Shown: one piece after another, positions 1 through 6,737 of the stretch | How positions within the stretch are numbered: the first letter of the stretch is position 1 | How the letters are laid out: each line of letters starts with the position of its first letter | Assembly (NCBI GenBank): GCA_003541985.1 | Contig: DPLM01000283.1 | Span: forward strand, 1 to 7,990 | From: Deltaproteobacteria bacterium | GTDB taxonomy: Bacteria > SAR324 > NAC60-12 | Reading direction: 5' to 3' | Length of the DNA stretch: 7,990 nucleotides | The notes under the pieces: model-generated | Seen by the model: only the letters and a program-made list of their open reading frames with translations | The model's database searches: none | Told to the model about the DNA's origin: nothing | Translations under genes and position numbers: made by a program

Positions 1-412
1 AAAATATTTAATTTAATTTATAAAAAAATAAAATAAAATATTTTATAATAATTTTCATACTACCTATAGTAGTTCCTAAAGAGATCTTATTTGCTAATGG
101 TTTTTCAAATAATTTATCAATTACAGTATTAGGCAGTTTGAGGCAGCTACTGGGTGTGGTGAGATGAATGAGATGATAGCTGCTCTGTTGGTAAAGAGAA
201 AACGCGTTAACACATAAAAGCAGCTAAGTTGAACTAGTTTGGCATTGAGTGTGTGTGCTGTCAGTGGTAGCAGTTGCCCACTGAAAAAAATTAAAAGGAA
301 GATGCTCGTAGAATCAGTTTATAGCTTAACTTAAGTGCAGTGCTGTTTAACTGATTTGTTGCACATCTGTTATACACTTGAAAATATTGGCTATAAATAT
401 TTGAAATAAAAT
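1..412. other. Non-coding upstream region of the dihydroorotase gene
   Basis: No convincing gene is visible here on either strand. The first 55 bases contain only A and T; the first C is at 56. A minus-strand frame stays open from roughly 220 down to 12 but has no start codon until base 58, and its end is low-complexity A/T, so I do not call it. A 17-codon plus-strand frame (164-217) begins after a GGTGAG-like stretch but has no recognisable content. A TATAAA at 392-397 lies close to the downstream start, but no good -35 partner sits at the right distance, so no promoter is called. The region presumably carries the promoter of the dihydroorotase gene and possibly the end of a neighbour outside the window. 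Confidence 0.6.
261..284. repeat. Short perfect inverted repeat
   Basis: TCAGTGG (261-267) and CCACTGA (278-284) are perfect reverse complements separated by a 10-base loop. On the plus strand the stem is followed by a run of A, not T, and on the minus strand the T run lies before the stem rather than after it. It therefore does not have the layout of an intrinsic terminator in either direction. It could be a protein-binding site or chance. Confidence 0.4.
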
Positions 413-1732
413 ATGAAAAAACCAGAGCTTTGTATTAGAAACGCTTATGTTGTTTTACCCGATCAACTACAAGAGACTGATGTGCTGGTAGAAGATGGGA
501 TCATCAGCGCTATTGGTCGTGGATTGCCAGACGGAAAAGAAACTCTTGATGCTGCTGGTCTGATTCTCTTCCCAGGCTTGATCGATCCACAGGTGCATTT
601 TAGAGAGCCAGGAAATACTCATAAAGAAAATTTACACACTGGATCTAAAGCTGCTGCTGCTGGAGGAATCACAAGTTTCCTAGATATGCCGAACAATAAT
701 CCAGCTGTGATCAATGCAGAACGAATGGCCGACAAGAAACAACGTGCTGCCGAGCAGTGTGTGGTCAACTATGGCTTCTTTGTTGGCGCTACTCCCAAAA
801 ACCTGGCTGAAATCAACTCGGTTCCAAATGTTTGCGGAATCAAGGTCTTCATGGGCTCTTCTACCGGAGACTTGCTTGTTCATCATGAAGAAGACCTAGA
901 GCGAATTTTTGCCAATGGTAGTCGCCTAATTGCTGTACACGCAGAGAGTGAAAATCAAATTCGGGACAACACTGCCCTGCTCCAAGGATGTAAGGATGTC
1001 AAGGTACATCCCAAAATTCGAGATGAGGCCACTGCACTGGAAGCAACAGAATTGGCAGTTCGTCTATCTCTCCAATATAAAAGAAGGCTTCATGTTCTCC
1101 ATCTGACTACAGAAGAGGAAACCCTATTGCTGCACCGCTTGCCAAGAGATCACAAGATCTCCACGGAAGTCTGCCCACAGCACTTTACGCTAGTAGCCCC
1201 AGACTGCTATGAGAAACTAGGAACTCTAGCCCAGATGAACCCTCCCCTACGTAGCCCGCGTCACGGCAAAGCGCTCTGGCAGGCGCTTAAAGATGATATC
1301 ATCAACTGCATTGCCACTGATCACGCCCCACACACTCTTGAAGAGAAGGATGTTCCTTATGGTAAGGCTCCATCGGGGATGCCCGGAGTAGAGACCTCCC
1401 TACCATTACTCCTGACAAGGCATAGTCAAGGAGACTGTAGCTTGGTGGAAATAGCAAAGTGGATGAGTGAAGCACCAGCTCGACTTTACAGGATGAAAAA
1501 CAAAGGAAGGATTCAGGTAGGGTACGATGCCGACCTGACCTTGGTTGATACACAGTTGAAGCGAACCGTGGAAAATGGGAAACTATTTACGAAGGTTAAC
1601 TGGTCTCCCTATGCAGGCATGGAATTAACAGGATGGCCAATTCGCACCATCGTTCATGGTCAGACTGTTTTTGTGAATGGCCAAATCCAGCCAGATGTTC
1701 GTGGTAGAGAGATACAGTTCATGGAAAACTAA
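413..1732 (+). CDS. pyrC: Dihydroorotase (cyclic amidohydrolase family, multifunctional-complex type)
   Basis: This enzyme closes N-carbamoyl-aspartate to dihydroorotate, the third step of de novo pyrimidine synthesis, in the cytoplasm. The 439 residues match the usual length. The N-terminal metal motif reads IDPQVHFREPG (57-67), then the substrate loop MPNNNP (92-97), a probable carboxylated bridging lysine K144 in GIKVFMGSSTGDLLV, metal histidines H176 (AVHAE) and H230 (HVLHL), the catalytic Asp in ATDHAPH (D303), and the SGMPGVET loop (321-328). The first His of the usual HxH motif is Gln (Q60); I recall the same Gln in cyanobacterial-type dihydroorotases, so it may be a subfamily trait. 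Hydantoinase or allantoinase is the alternative, but the REPG, MPN and DHAPH contexts favour dihydroorotase. The ATG is the first possible start, because an in-frame TAA lies at 407-409; no clear ribosome binding site is visible. It stands alone, converging on the next gene. Confidence 0.92.
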   Translation: MKKPELCIRNAYVVLPDQLQETDVLVEDGIISAIGRGLPDGKETLDAAGLILFPGLIDPQVHFREPGNTHKENLHTGSKAAAAGGITSFLDMPNNNPAVINAERMADKKQRAAEQCVVNYGFFVGATPKNLAEINSVPNVCGIKVFMGSSTGDLLVHHEEDLERIFANGSRLIAVHAESENQIRDNTALLQGCKDVKVHPKIRDEATALEATELAVRLSLQYKRRLHVLHLTTEEETLLLHRLPRDHKISTEVCPQHFTLVAPDCYEKLGTLAQMNPPLRSPRHGKALWQALKDDIINCIATDHAPHTLEEKDVPYGKAPSGMPGVETSLPLLLTRHSQGDCSLVEIAKWMSEAPARLYRMKNKGRIQVGYDADLTLVDTQLKRTVENGKLFTKVNWSPYAGMELTGWPIRTIVHGQTVFVNGQIQPDVRGREIQFMEN

Positions 1733-1772
1733 TTCTTTCATTCCTGCTCGCTCGTTTTTCCTTTAAATCTCC

Positions 1773-3698
1773 TCATTGAGTTCCCAATCGAGATTTACGT
1801 AGAGCTTCAGTAAAGAGATGCCTGTCATTTTCCTCAAGAATCGCAGCCTGCAAACGATTCTCATACACTTTCAAGAGCGTATAAGTGTACTCTTCGACTC
1901 GCTTCAGTCGACGAGGAAGTTCATCTTCTTCGTAGTGAAGGCCAGAAGGAATTGGAGCCAACAATCGGTAAAAAATGAATCGTAGAGAAGCTTGAGGGTA
2001 GTGGATCATGTAAAGTAAATAGGGGACTGCTTGCTTGTCTTGCTCAAGCTCCTCATAAATGCGTAAAAATAATAAAACCAAATGGTAATAGTTGATCCCT
2101 CGGCAGACTTGGCGTTCTACAAAATGTCTGATTGAATCCATATAGCGTTCTTTATTGAAACGCTGTTGACCTGTGTGTGATTCGTAATAGCGTGTAATCA
2201 GAATCGAAGAGATGAAATAGCTCCATGCCTTGCGAAACTCTCCTAGTGGAAATCGTTGACGCTGATCATTGTGCAAGAATTCTTCAGCGCAATTGATCAA
2301 AACTCCTGTGGTTGAGCGTGTTTGTTGGATCGATGGTATCCGAAATTGAAAATTCCTAAGTAGCTGACGAAGACGCTGGACATGCCCATCTTCTAGAGGG
2401 TTTTTGCCTGCATGTTGTTGATTCAAACTGATCCAACGATGTAGCCCTCGAAGCGCCTCCCAGAGCTTTAAGTAAATAGAGTTTTCATACTGTCCCTGCA
2501 GTTCCTTGACAAAGCCAGACCAATCTTTGACAGGTAAGCTTTTGGGCAATTGTTTAAGCAATTGAATCGGAAGTTGTTGGCGCTCTCGTTGAAATGCTAG
2601 TGAAATCGGTTGATTCGGTAAAAGAAAAACCAAGGCTTTGCGTTCTTGCTGAAGCTGCCTCATCCGATTCGCCAACTGTATCAGCATTTCTTCAGGTTCC
2701 CAATCCTCCTGACCCTCTTCCAGATTGGCTGCCAACTCTGAAATAAAACCAATTAACCCATCAATTTCTTCCAACTTATTGGAAGCGGCTCGGAGATAAT
2801 GTGCAGGATCTTCACGTTCAAACCGTGAATACGCTCGATGCTCATGTGGAAGTAGAAAATGAATTTGGCGATCTAACTTCTTGACCTCCAGCAAACTCTT
2901 CTGCAAAACATCCGTTGGATTGCGACGAAAGGTTTCCAAAAAGTCTTCAAAGGCTTGTTCAATAACCTGGTTGATTTGTTTTGGTAGTGCCTGGGCTTCC
3001 CAAAGTTGTTTCCAATGGGTCGTAAGTTGGGAACGGATTTTCTCTCCGTCTTTTTTGAGTGAATATCGGCCCTGCTGAGCAAAACTTTGATACTGCTGAT
3101 CTAAGCCAGCACTTGAAACTTCCTGAGTACGAAGGAGATCCAGCTTTTCAAGCACCCCTGCACTCACACTCGACTGCTCGCTATCAGCACCCTGCTGATA
3201 GAATTCCATTGGCAGTACGCTCTCATTCAGATAAATTTCTCCAATCAGCTTGGAAAATAAAGTGCGGGTGATGTTGATGATCTGTTCACTGGTCTTAATC
3301 TCTTCCGGTAGAATAATAGTGATTGTGTAAACTCTTGAAATTTCATTGAAATCGAGTCTGGATGCTGGTAACGGAACCTTTCCTTGCAACTGCAAACCAG
3401 ACTCAGACTCAAATTCATGAACAGGTAGAAAGCGAATCTGATGATTCGGATCACGGAGCCTCAAGTCCAGGCTTGCAGAAAATTCGAGGATGGAAGGAAT
3501 AAGGTGTTTGAGCAGAGTGACTGTCTTCTCCGGAAGTTTTGTTGAAAAGTGAAGATTTTTGAGAACAAACTCCTTATCAAAAGTTTGCTCCATTTTATGA
3601 AGATCATAGTCGCGGATCTGTTGTTCGAGGACATCAAGATTCCCAGGACGACGAAAACGCTCTGCAAAAAACTCTTCGCTGAAGCCTGAAACAGCCAT
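1773..3698 (-). CDS. Uncharacterised 641-residue cytoplasmic protein
   Basis: I do not recognise this protein. It is soluble-looking: there is no signal peptide, no clear membrane segment and only two cysteines (470, 532). Residues about 1-170 look mixed, with a beta-like stretch around 105-130 (QGKVPLPASRLDF, YTITIILPEE). Residues about 220-360 are charged and Gln/Glu/Leu-rich, probably long helices that may form coiled coils. The C-terminal third (485-640) is helical with many aromatics (YYESH, INYYHL, YTYTLLKVYE), resembling a helical-repeat or scaffold fold rather than an enzyme; I find no nucleotide-binding or metal motif. The ATG is the first possible start, since an in-frame TAA lies at 3702-3704; a Shine-Dalgarno match is weak. 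It follows the 79-residue gene by 27 bases on the same strand, so the two are probably co-transcribed and may work together. Uniform frame and good codon texture over 1.9 kb make it a real gene. Confidence 0.85.
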   Translation of the reverse strand: MAVSGFSEEFFAERFRRPGNLDVLEQQIRDYDLHKMEQTFDKEFVLKNLHFSTKLPEKTVTLLKHLIPSILEFSASLDLRLRDPNHQIRFLPVHEFESESGLQLQGKVPLPASRLDFNEISRVYTITIILPEEIKTSEQIINITRTLFSKLIGEIYLNESVLPMEFYQQGADSEQSSVSAGVLEKLDLLRTQEVSSAGLDQQYQSFAQQGRYSLKKDGEKIRSQLTTHWKQLWEAQALPKQINQVIEQAFEDFLETFRRNPTDVLQKSLLEVKKLDRQIHFLLPHEHRAYSRFEREDPAHYLRAASNKLEEIDGLIGFISELAANLEEGQEDWEPEEMLIQLANRMRQLQQERKALVFLLPNQPISLAFQRERQQLPIQLLKQLPKSLPVKDWSGFVKELQGQYENSIYLKLWEALRGLHRWISLNQQHAGKNPLEDGHVQRLRQLLRNFQFRIPSIQQTRSTTGVLINCAEEFLHNDQRQRFPLGEFRKAWSYFISSILITRYYESHTGQQRFNKERYMDSIRHFVERQVCRGINYYHLVLLFLRIYEELEQDKQAVPYLLYMIHYPQASLRFIFYRLLAPIPSGLHYEEDELPRRLKRVEEYTYTLLKVYENRLQAAILEENDRHLFTEALRKSRLGTQ

Positions 3699-3725
3699 GC
3701 ATTAAGCTCAGTGGAGCAGGAATAA

Positions 3726-3965
3726 TTAGCGCTTGCGAACGGTGGCAATATCACTATTCCAGTGACGCAATTCTCGGGGACCTTCCAGAGCCATCTTCAA
3801 TTGAATCAATTCCATGAAGGGCTTGCTCTCAATATCAATATCTGGGTAACGCCGGCTAAGGTAACTCCACAAATTCAGAAAGTTTTCATCTTTCTTCTTC
3901 TCATTTTCCCGGTTTCGATCTTCTGGAAGGAGATCCTCCCGATGGTACTGCGCATGCTTACTCAT
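3726..3965 (-). CDS. Small uncharacterised charged protein (79 residues)
   Basis: This is a short, highly charged protein with no recognisable family. The N-terminal third is a Lys/Glu/Arg/Asp-rich tail (REDLLPEDRNRENEKKKDE), probably disordered, followed by a compact amphipathic part with aromatics (FLNLWSYLSRRYPDIDI, then FMELIQLKMALEGPRELRHW). I chose the ATG at 3965 rather than a GTG at 3995 because AAGGGA sits seven bases upstream of the ATG, while nothing similar precedes the GTG. It is the first gene of a likely two-gene operon, 27 bases before the 641-residue gene, and could be a partner or adaptor of that protein; this is inference from position only. No signal peptide, membrane segment or cysteine is present. 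Confidence 0.7.
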   Translation of the reverse strand: MSKHAQYHREDLLPEDRNRENEKKKDENFLNLWSYLSRRYPDIDIESKPFMELIQLKMALEGPRELRHWNSDIATVRKR

Positions 3966-3972
3966 AACAGAT

Positions 3973-3978
3973 TCCCTT
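3973..3978 (-). promoter_or_regulatory. Ribosome binding site deciding the start of the 79-residue gene
   Basis: On the minus strand AAGGGA is followed by a seven-base spacer (ATCTGTT) and ATG at 3965. This is the clearest Shine-Dalgarno match next to a start codon in the window and is the reason for preferring this start over the upstream GTG. Confidence 0.6.
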
Positions 3979-4016
3979 GTCAACCGTGATCGCACCCGGA
4001 GATGCCCAGTTATCCA

Positions 4017-4044
4017 ACTATATTAGTCGTTGTTAGGATGGTAA
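4017..4044 (-). promoter_or_regulatory. Candidate sigma-70-type promoter for the unknown two-gene operon
   Basis: On the minus strand TTACCA (4044-4039; four of six matches to the -35 consensus) and TATAGT (4022-4017; five of six matches to the -10 consensus) are separated by 16 bases. Transcription would start near 4010, leaving a leader of about 45 bases before the ATG at 3965. The organism's promoter preferences are unknown, so this is tentative. Confidence 0.35.
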
Positions 4045-4167
4045 GCTGCAATCTGCTTGCCTCACCTCCAAGCACTTCTTCTTTTCATTGCATAAAACTG
4101 TTTTTGTTGAATTTTATAAACCGTTCTTCACTCGTCTACTCTTCTCAATTTTCAATATTTTTCTTAG

Positions 4168-5310
4168 ATGCCGACGTCCTCCCAACAAACTATTGTCCTC
4201 AAAGTGGGGACTTATGTTCTTCAGCAACTCAATGGCAAATTGGATTATAACCTGATCCAAGAACTAGCGAAAACGATTGCTGAATTACGCCAGAGAGGCC
4301 ATGAAGTCTTACTCGTCAGTTCAGGCGCAATTGGAGCTGGTCGGGAACGCTGCACGGTCCTCCCAAACCCTCCTCAAGCAGCCACACCCGGTAAGGGCCG
4401 TAAAGAATTAGGGATTCAACAAATGTTGGCGGCTGTTGGACAAGTTCGCCTGATGCAAATCTACTCAGAATTTTTTCAGGAACACCAAATCCTTGTTGCT
4501 CAAGTGTTAGTCACTCGAGCTGACTTTGCCAAACGACAATCGTATCTGAATATCCGCAATACCATCCAACAACTACTGTACTTTGGAATCTTACCGATCA
4601 TCAATGAAAACGATGTGGTCTCCACGGAAGAGTTACCCTTCTTTGGTGACAACGACCAACTCGCTGTTTCTTTTGCTGCATTGGCAGGTGCCAGTCATTT
4701 GTTCTTCCTAACAAGTGCACCAGGGTTGTTGGTTCGTAAGAAACAACCTGATGGCTCTACAAAAGAAGTGGTGCTTTCTGAAGTCAAACAAGTGAATAAG
4801 GAGTTGCTTCAGCATTGCCAACGTCCAGGTACCAACGTAGGTCGTGGAGGAATGGAGAGCAAAGTACGGGCAGCTGGAAAATCCATCTCCTTCGGCATTA
4901 ATGCCTACATCACTTCCGGAAAAGAGCCCAATACCGTTCTCAAAATCTTAGATGGTACGCAGGTGGGCACTCATTTCTTAGCTCATGGATCAAAACTTAG
5001 AGGTTATCGCCAGTGGCTCGCAGCAGGAGCGCTGAGTCAAGGTGAAATACATGTGGACGCAGGTGCTGAACAAGCTTTACGAGTTCACAAAAAGAGTCTC
5101 TTGCTCTCAGGCGTTTGTGAGGTCCAAGGAAATTTTAGTGCTAAGGATCCGGTCAATATCTTTAATCTCCAGCATGAGCTTATCGGGGTCGGACTCGCAG
5201 CTCAACCCGCCCAAGCTTTGAGAGTCTTACTCCAGCAGAGTGAAGCTAACAGACATACACGAGCTGTAATTCATAGGGATGACTTGTTTCTGGCAGACGG
5301 ACATCTCTAG
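4168..5310 (+). CDS. proB: Glutamate 5-kinase with C-terminal PUA domain
   Basis: ProB phosphorylates L-glutamate with ATP, the first and usually feedback-controlled step of proline synthesis. Residues about 8-265 form the amino-acid kinase domain: phosphate loop VLKVGTYVL (10-18), VSSGAIGAG (50-58), the glutamate-binding IINENDVV (144-151), FFGDNDQLAVSFAAL (158-172), and GRGGMESKVRAAG (225-237). Residues about 280-372 form the PUA domain, ending in the typical VIHRDDL (367-373). The 380 residues slightly exceed the usual 367 or so, mainly through extra residues at 65-80. Two departures from the family stand out: Tyr at 16 where Ser is usual in KxGTS, and LTSAPGLL (181-188) where an Asp-containing LTD..GL is common. 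An in-frame TAG directly before the ATG (4165-4167) fixes the start; no good ribosome binding site precedes it. The stop overlaps the next gene's start. The usual partner proA is not in the window. Confidence 0.93.
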   Translation: MPTSSQQTIVLKVGTYVLQQLNGKLDYNLIQELAKTIAELRQRGHEVLLVSSGAIGAGRERCTVLPNPPQAATPGKGRKELGIQQMLAAVGQVRLMQIYSEFFQEHQILVAQVLVTRADFAKRQSYLNIRNTIQQLLYFGILPIINENDVVSTEELPFFGDNDQLAVSFAALAGASHLFFLTSAPGLLVRKKQPDGSTKEVVLSEVKQVNKELLQHCQRPGTNVGRGGMESKVRAAGKSISFGINAYITSGKEPNTVLKILDGTQVGTHFLAHGSKLRGYRQWLAAGALSQGEIHVDAGAEQALRVHKKSLLLSGVCEVQGNFSAKDPVNIFNLQHELIGVGLAAQPAQALRVLLQQSEANRHTRAVIHRDDLFLADGHL

Positions 5311-6557
5311 TGTCTCTTTTCCAATGCCAAGTTGAAAAACTTGTCTTCGGTGGGGCTGGGCTGGGGCACTTAAAAGGGCAGGTTGTTTTCATTCCGGGTA
5401 CCTTACCCGGAGAAGTCGTAGAAATTGAATTACAGAAGCAGCGAAGCGATTTTTCAGAAGCCCGGCTTATCCGAATTCTGGAGGAAGCCCCAGAACGAAT
5501 CGCACCGCAAGAAAACCACTTCTACTGCTGTAGCCCCTGGCAAATTCTTGCTCCAGAGAAAGAGGCATACTGGAAACGTCAAATCGTCCTTGATACGCTG
5601 CAAAGACAAACTGTGCTCTGTCATAGTGATTTACAAGTTAGAGAGAAAGGGCCACGCTTAGGCTACCGCAATCGTTTGGAATTCCATTTTACCCAAGTGA
5701 AGAACCGACTGCGATTAGCACTTCATGAGCCAGCAAGCCAAAATCTAATTCCTGTAGAAACTTGCCAACTTGGGCTACCCACACTACAACGGGCTTCTCA
5801 GGAATTGATCCTCCTACTTGATGATGCTCAACTCCGACCAAAGGAGATGGGCCGATTGGTTTTACGAGGGAATCGAAACGGGCAAGCTGTTGCTTTACTT
5901 CAGATAAATACTGCTGCAAAGCAACGTTTAACCTCTCACCAGCGCAACTGGCCGCAACTAGATTTCCATTTCATTGCTTATTCTGAGAGCTTTCCAAAAG
6001 AAGCTGTATCTCAAAGTGAATTATTCGAACCTGTTACGAATACAAGAATCTATTTCGGCGGACTAGGTTTCTTTCAAATCAACCCATTCTGCCTAGAACC
6101 GCTTGTGTCCGTGGTCAGTGAATGGATCAAGGGAGAGGAGGTCTTAGACCTCTATGGTGGGGTGGGAACCCTCAGTTTGCCACATGCCAAGCAGATACAA
6201 AGCTGCGTGATTGTTGAAGAACATCCTGACGCAATCCATTTCGCCCAGAAGAACACAAAAGCAATTCCTCACTTTCAGGTCACTTCCTCAAAAGTACAAC
6301 AAGCCTTGAAACAAATTGGTGTTCAGCACACTGTTCTGCTAAACCCACCTCGGGCTGGAATTGCCAATCAAGTCCGTCAGCGACTCCTCAAGGTGAAACC
6401 CAAGAGATTGATCTATCTCTCCTGCAATATAAGCACTTGTGCACGGGATCTCAAAGATCTTCAGAGCTATTACGAGCTAAAGTGTCAGCAGGCATTCAAT
6501 TTTTTCCCAGCCACACCACACATTGAATTGTTAACAATTCTAGAAAGGAAGAAATAA
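5310..6557 (+). CDS. RNA (uracil-5-)-methyltransferase of the RlmD/TrmA family, with TRAM domain
   Basis: This class I SAM-dependent enzyme should methylate C5 of a uridine in rRNA or tRNA. Residues about 3-60 are a TRAM RNA-binding domain (GGAGLGHLKGQVVFIPGTLPGE). Residues 70-78 read HFYCCSPWQ, where classical RlmD has the CxxxxxCGGCxxQ iron-sulfur motif. GYRNRLEFHF (118-127) is the usual RNA-facing strand. The catalytic domain has GFFQINP (253-259), SAM motif LDLYGGVGT (279-287), NPPRAG (345-350; normally DPPR), the nucleophile Cys372 in LSCN, and FPATPHIE (399-406) with the likely general base Glu406. At 415 residues the length is normal. The GTG start at 5310 overlaps the last base of the proB TAG stop, suggesting translational coupling. 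Missing cluster cysteines resemble a cluster-free subfamily with an SCSPWQ-like motif that I recall from other bacteria. The exact target base (U1939, U747, tRNA U54) cannot be told from sequence. Confidence 0.88.
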   Translation: MSLFQCQVEKLVFGGAGLGHLKGQVVFIPGTLPGEVVEIELQKQRSDFSEARLIRILEEAPERIAPQENHFYCCSPWQILAPEKEAYWKRQIVLDTLQRQTVLCHSDLQVREKGPRLGYRNRLEFHFTQVKNRLRLALHEPASQNLIPVETCQLGLPTLQRASQELILLLDDAQLRPKEMGRLVLRGNRNGQAVALLQINTAAKQRLTSHQRNWPQLDFHFIAYSESFPKEAVSQSELFEPVTNTRIYFGGLGFFQINPFCLEPLVSVVSEWIKGEEVLDLYGGVGTLSLPHAKQIQSCVIVEEHPDAIHFAQKNTKAIPHFQVTSSKVQQALKQIGVQHTVLLNPPRAGIANQVRQRLLKVKPKRLIYLSCNISTCARDLKDLQSYYELKCQQAFNFFPATPHIELLTILERKK

Positions 6558-6737
6558 AAAAAGAGGAGGAGGGGACTGGATCGGTAAAGTCTTAGATTTT
6601 AGTAAGCCATATCGATTGGTTGCAAGTGGACCTCAAGCAGTACTTGTGAGTGGGAACTCACCCGAAATTTCTAAAAACCAAATCCAATTCGATTAAGAGT
6701 ACCAAACCACTTGCGAGTGTTTGACTTCTCGGCGTTG
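6558..6737. other. Non-coding stretch between the methyltransferase and the pseudogene
   Basis: Directly after the methyltransferase stop lies a purine run containing AGGAGG-like sequence (6562-6574) with no ATG, GTG or TTG at a usable distance. In the frame starting GAC at 6574 the plus strand stays open until TAA at 6694-6696 (40 codons), with plausible amino-acid texture but no start codon and no family I know. It may be a remnant or chance. The rest is occupied by inverted repeats described separately. No intrinsic terminator with a T run is evident for either converging unit. Confidence 0.5.
6583..6703. repeat. Imperfect nested inverted repeat, possible structured RNA
   Basis: GGTA..TCTTA (6583-6594) can pair with TAAGAGTACC (6694-6703), and ATCGATTGG (6611-6619) with CCAATTCGAT (6684-6693, one bulged base). 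Inside them a small perfect hairpin, GTGAGT-GGGA-ACTCAC, spans 6646-6661. A competing 8-base pairing joins GCAAGTGG (6622-6629) to CCACTTGC (6707-6714). The arms are unequal in length, so the structure is imperfect. It lies between converging units, where a 3' end structure would be expected, but there is no T run. It could also be the relic of a small mobile element. Confidence 0.35.

Larger units (their letters stand above)
3966..4167. other. Divergent intergenic region between the unknown operon and proB
   Basis: These 202 bases separate two divergently transcribed units. The minus-strand side holds the candidate promoter and ribosome binding site described separately. On the proB side there is a T-rich stretch (4094-4165) with TTGCAT at 4088-4093 and TATAAA at 4115-4120, but their 21-base spacing is too long for a confident promoter. 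No operator-like dyad is obvious. Confidence 0.5.

Noticed and set aside
164..217. Plus-strand 17-codon frame starting MNEMIAALL, upstream of the dihydroorotase gene
   Set aside because: It has no attenuator-like hairpin with a T run and no regulatory codon pattern, so a leader peptide cannot be supported.
12..220. Minus-strand open frame of about 70 codons in the upstream region
   Set aside because: It has no start codon before base 58 and its last part is low-complexity A/T, so chance is the better explanation.
3993..3995. GTG start for the small minus-strand gene
   Set aside because: No ribosome binding site precedes it, whereas the ATG at 3965 has AAGGGA at seven bases.
4002..4250. Plus-strand 82-codon frame across the intergenic region into proB
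   Set aside because: It overlaps the start of proB in another frame and has no recognisable content; proB clearly owns the region.
6525..6540. Perfect 16-base palindrome GAATTGTTAACAATTC
   Set aside because: It lies inside the methyltransferase reading frame, coding for part of the conserved C-terminal IELLTIL, and is A/T-rich with no T run after it, so neither a terminator nor an operator is supported.
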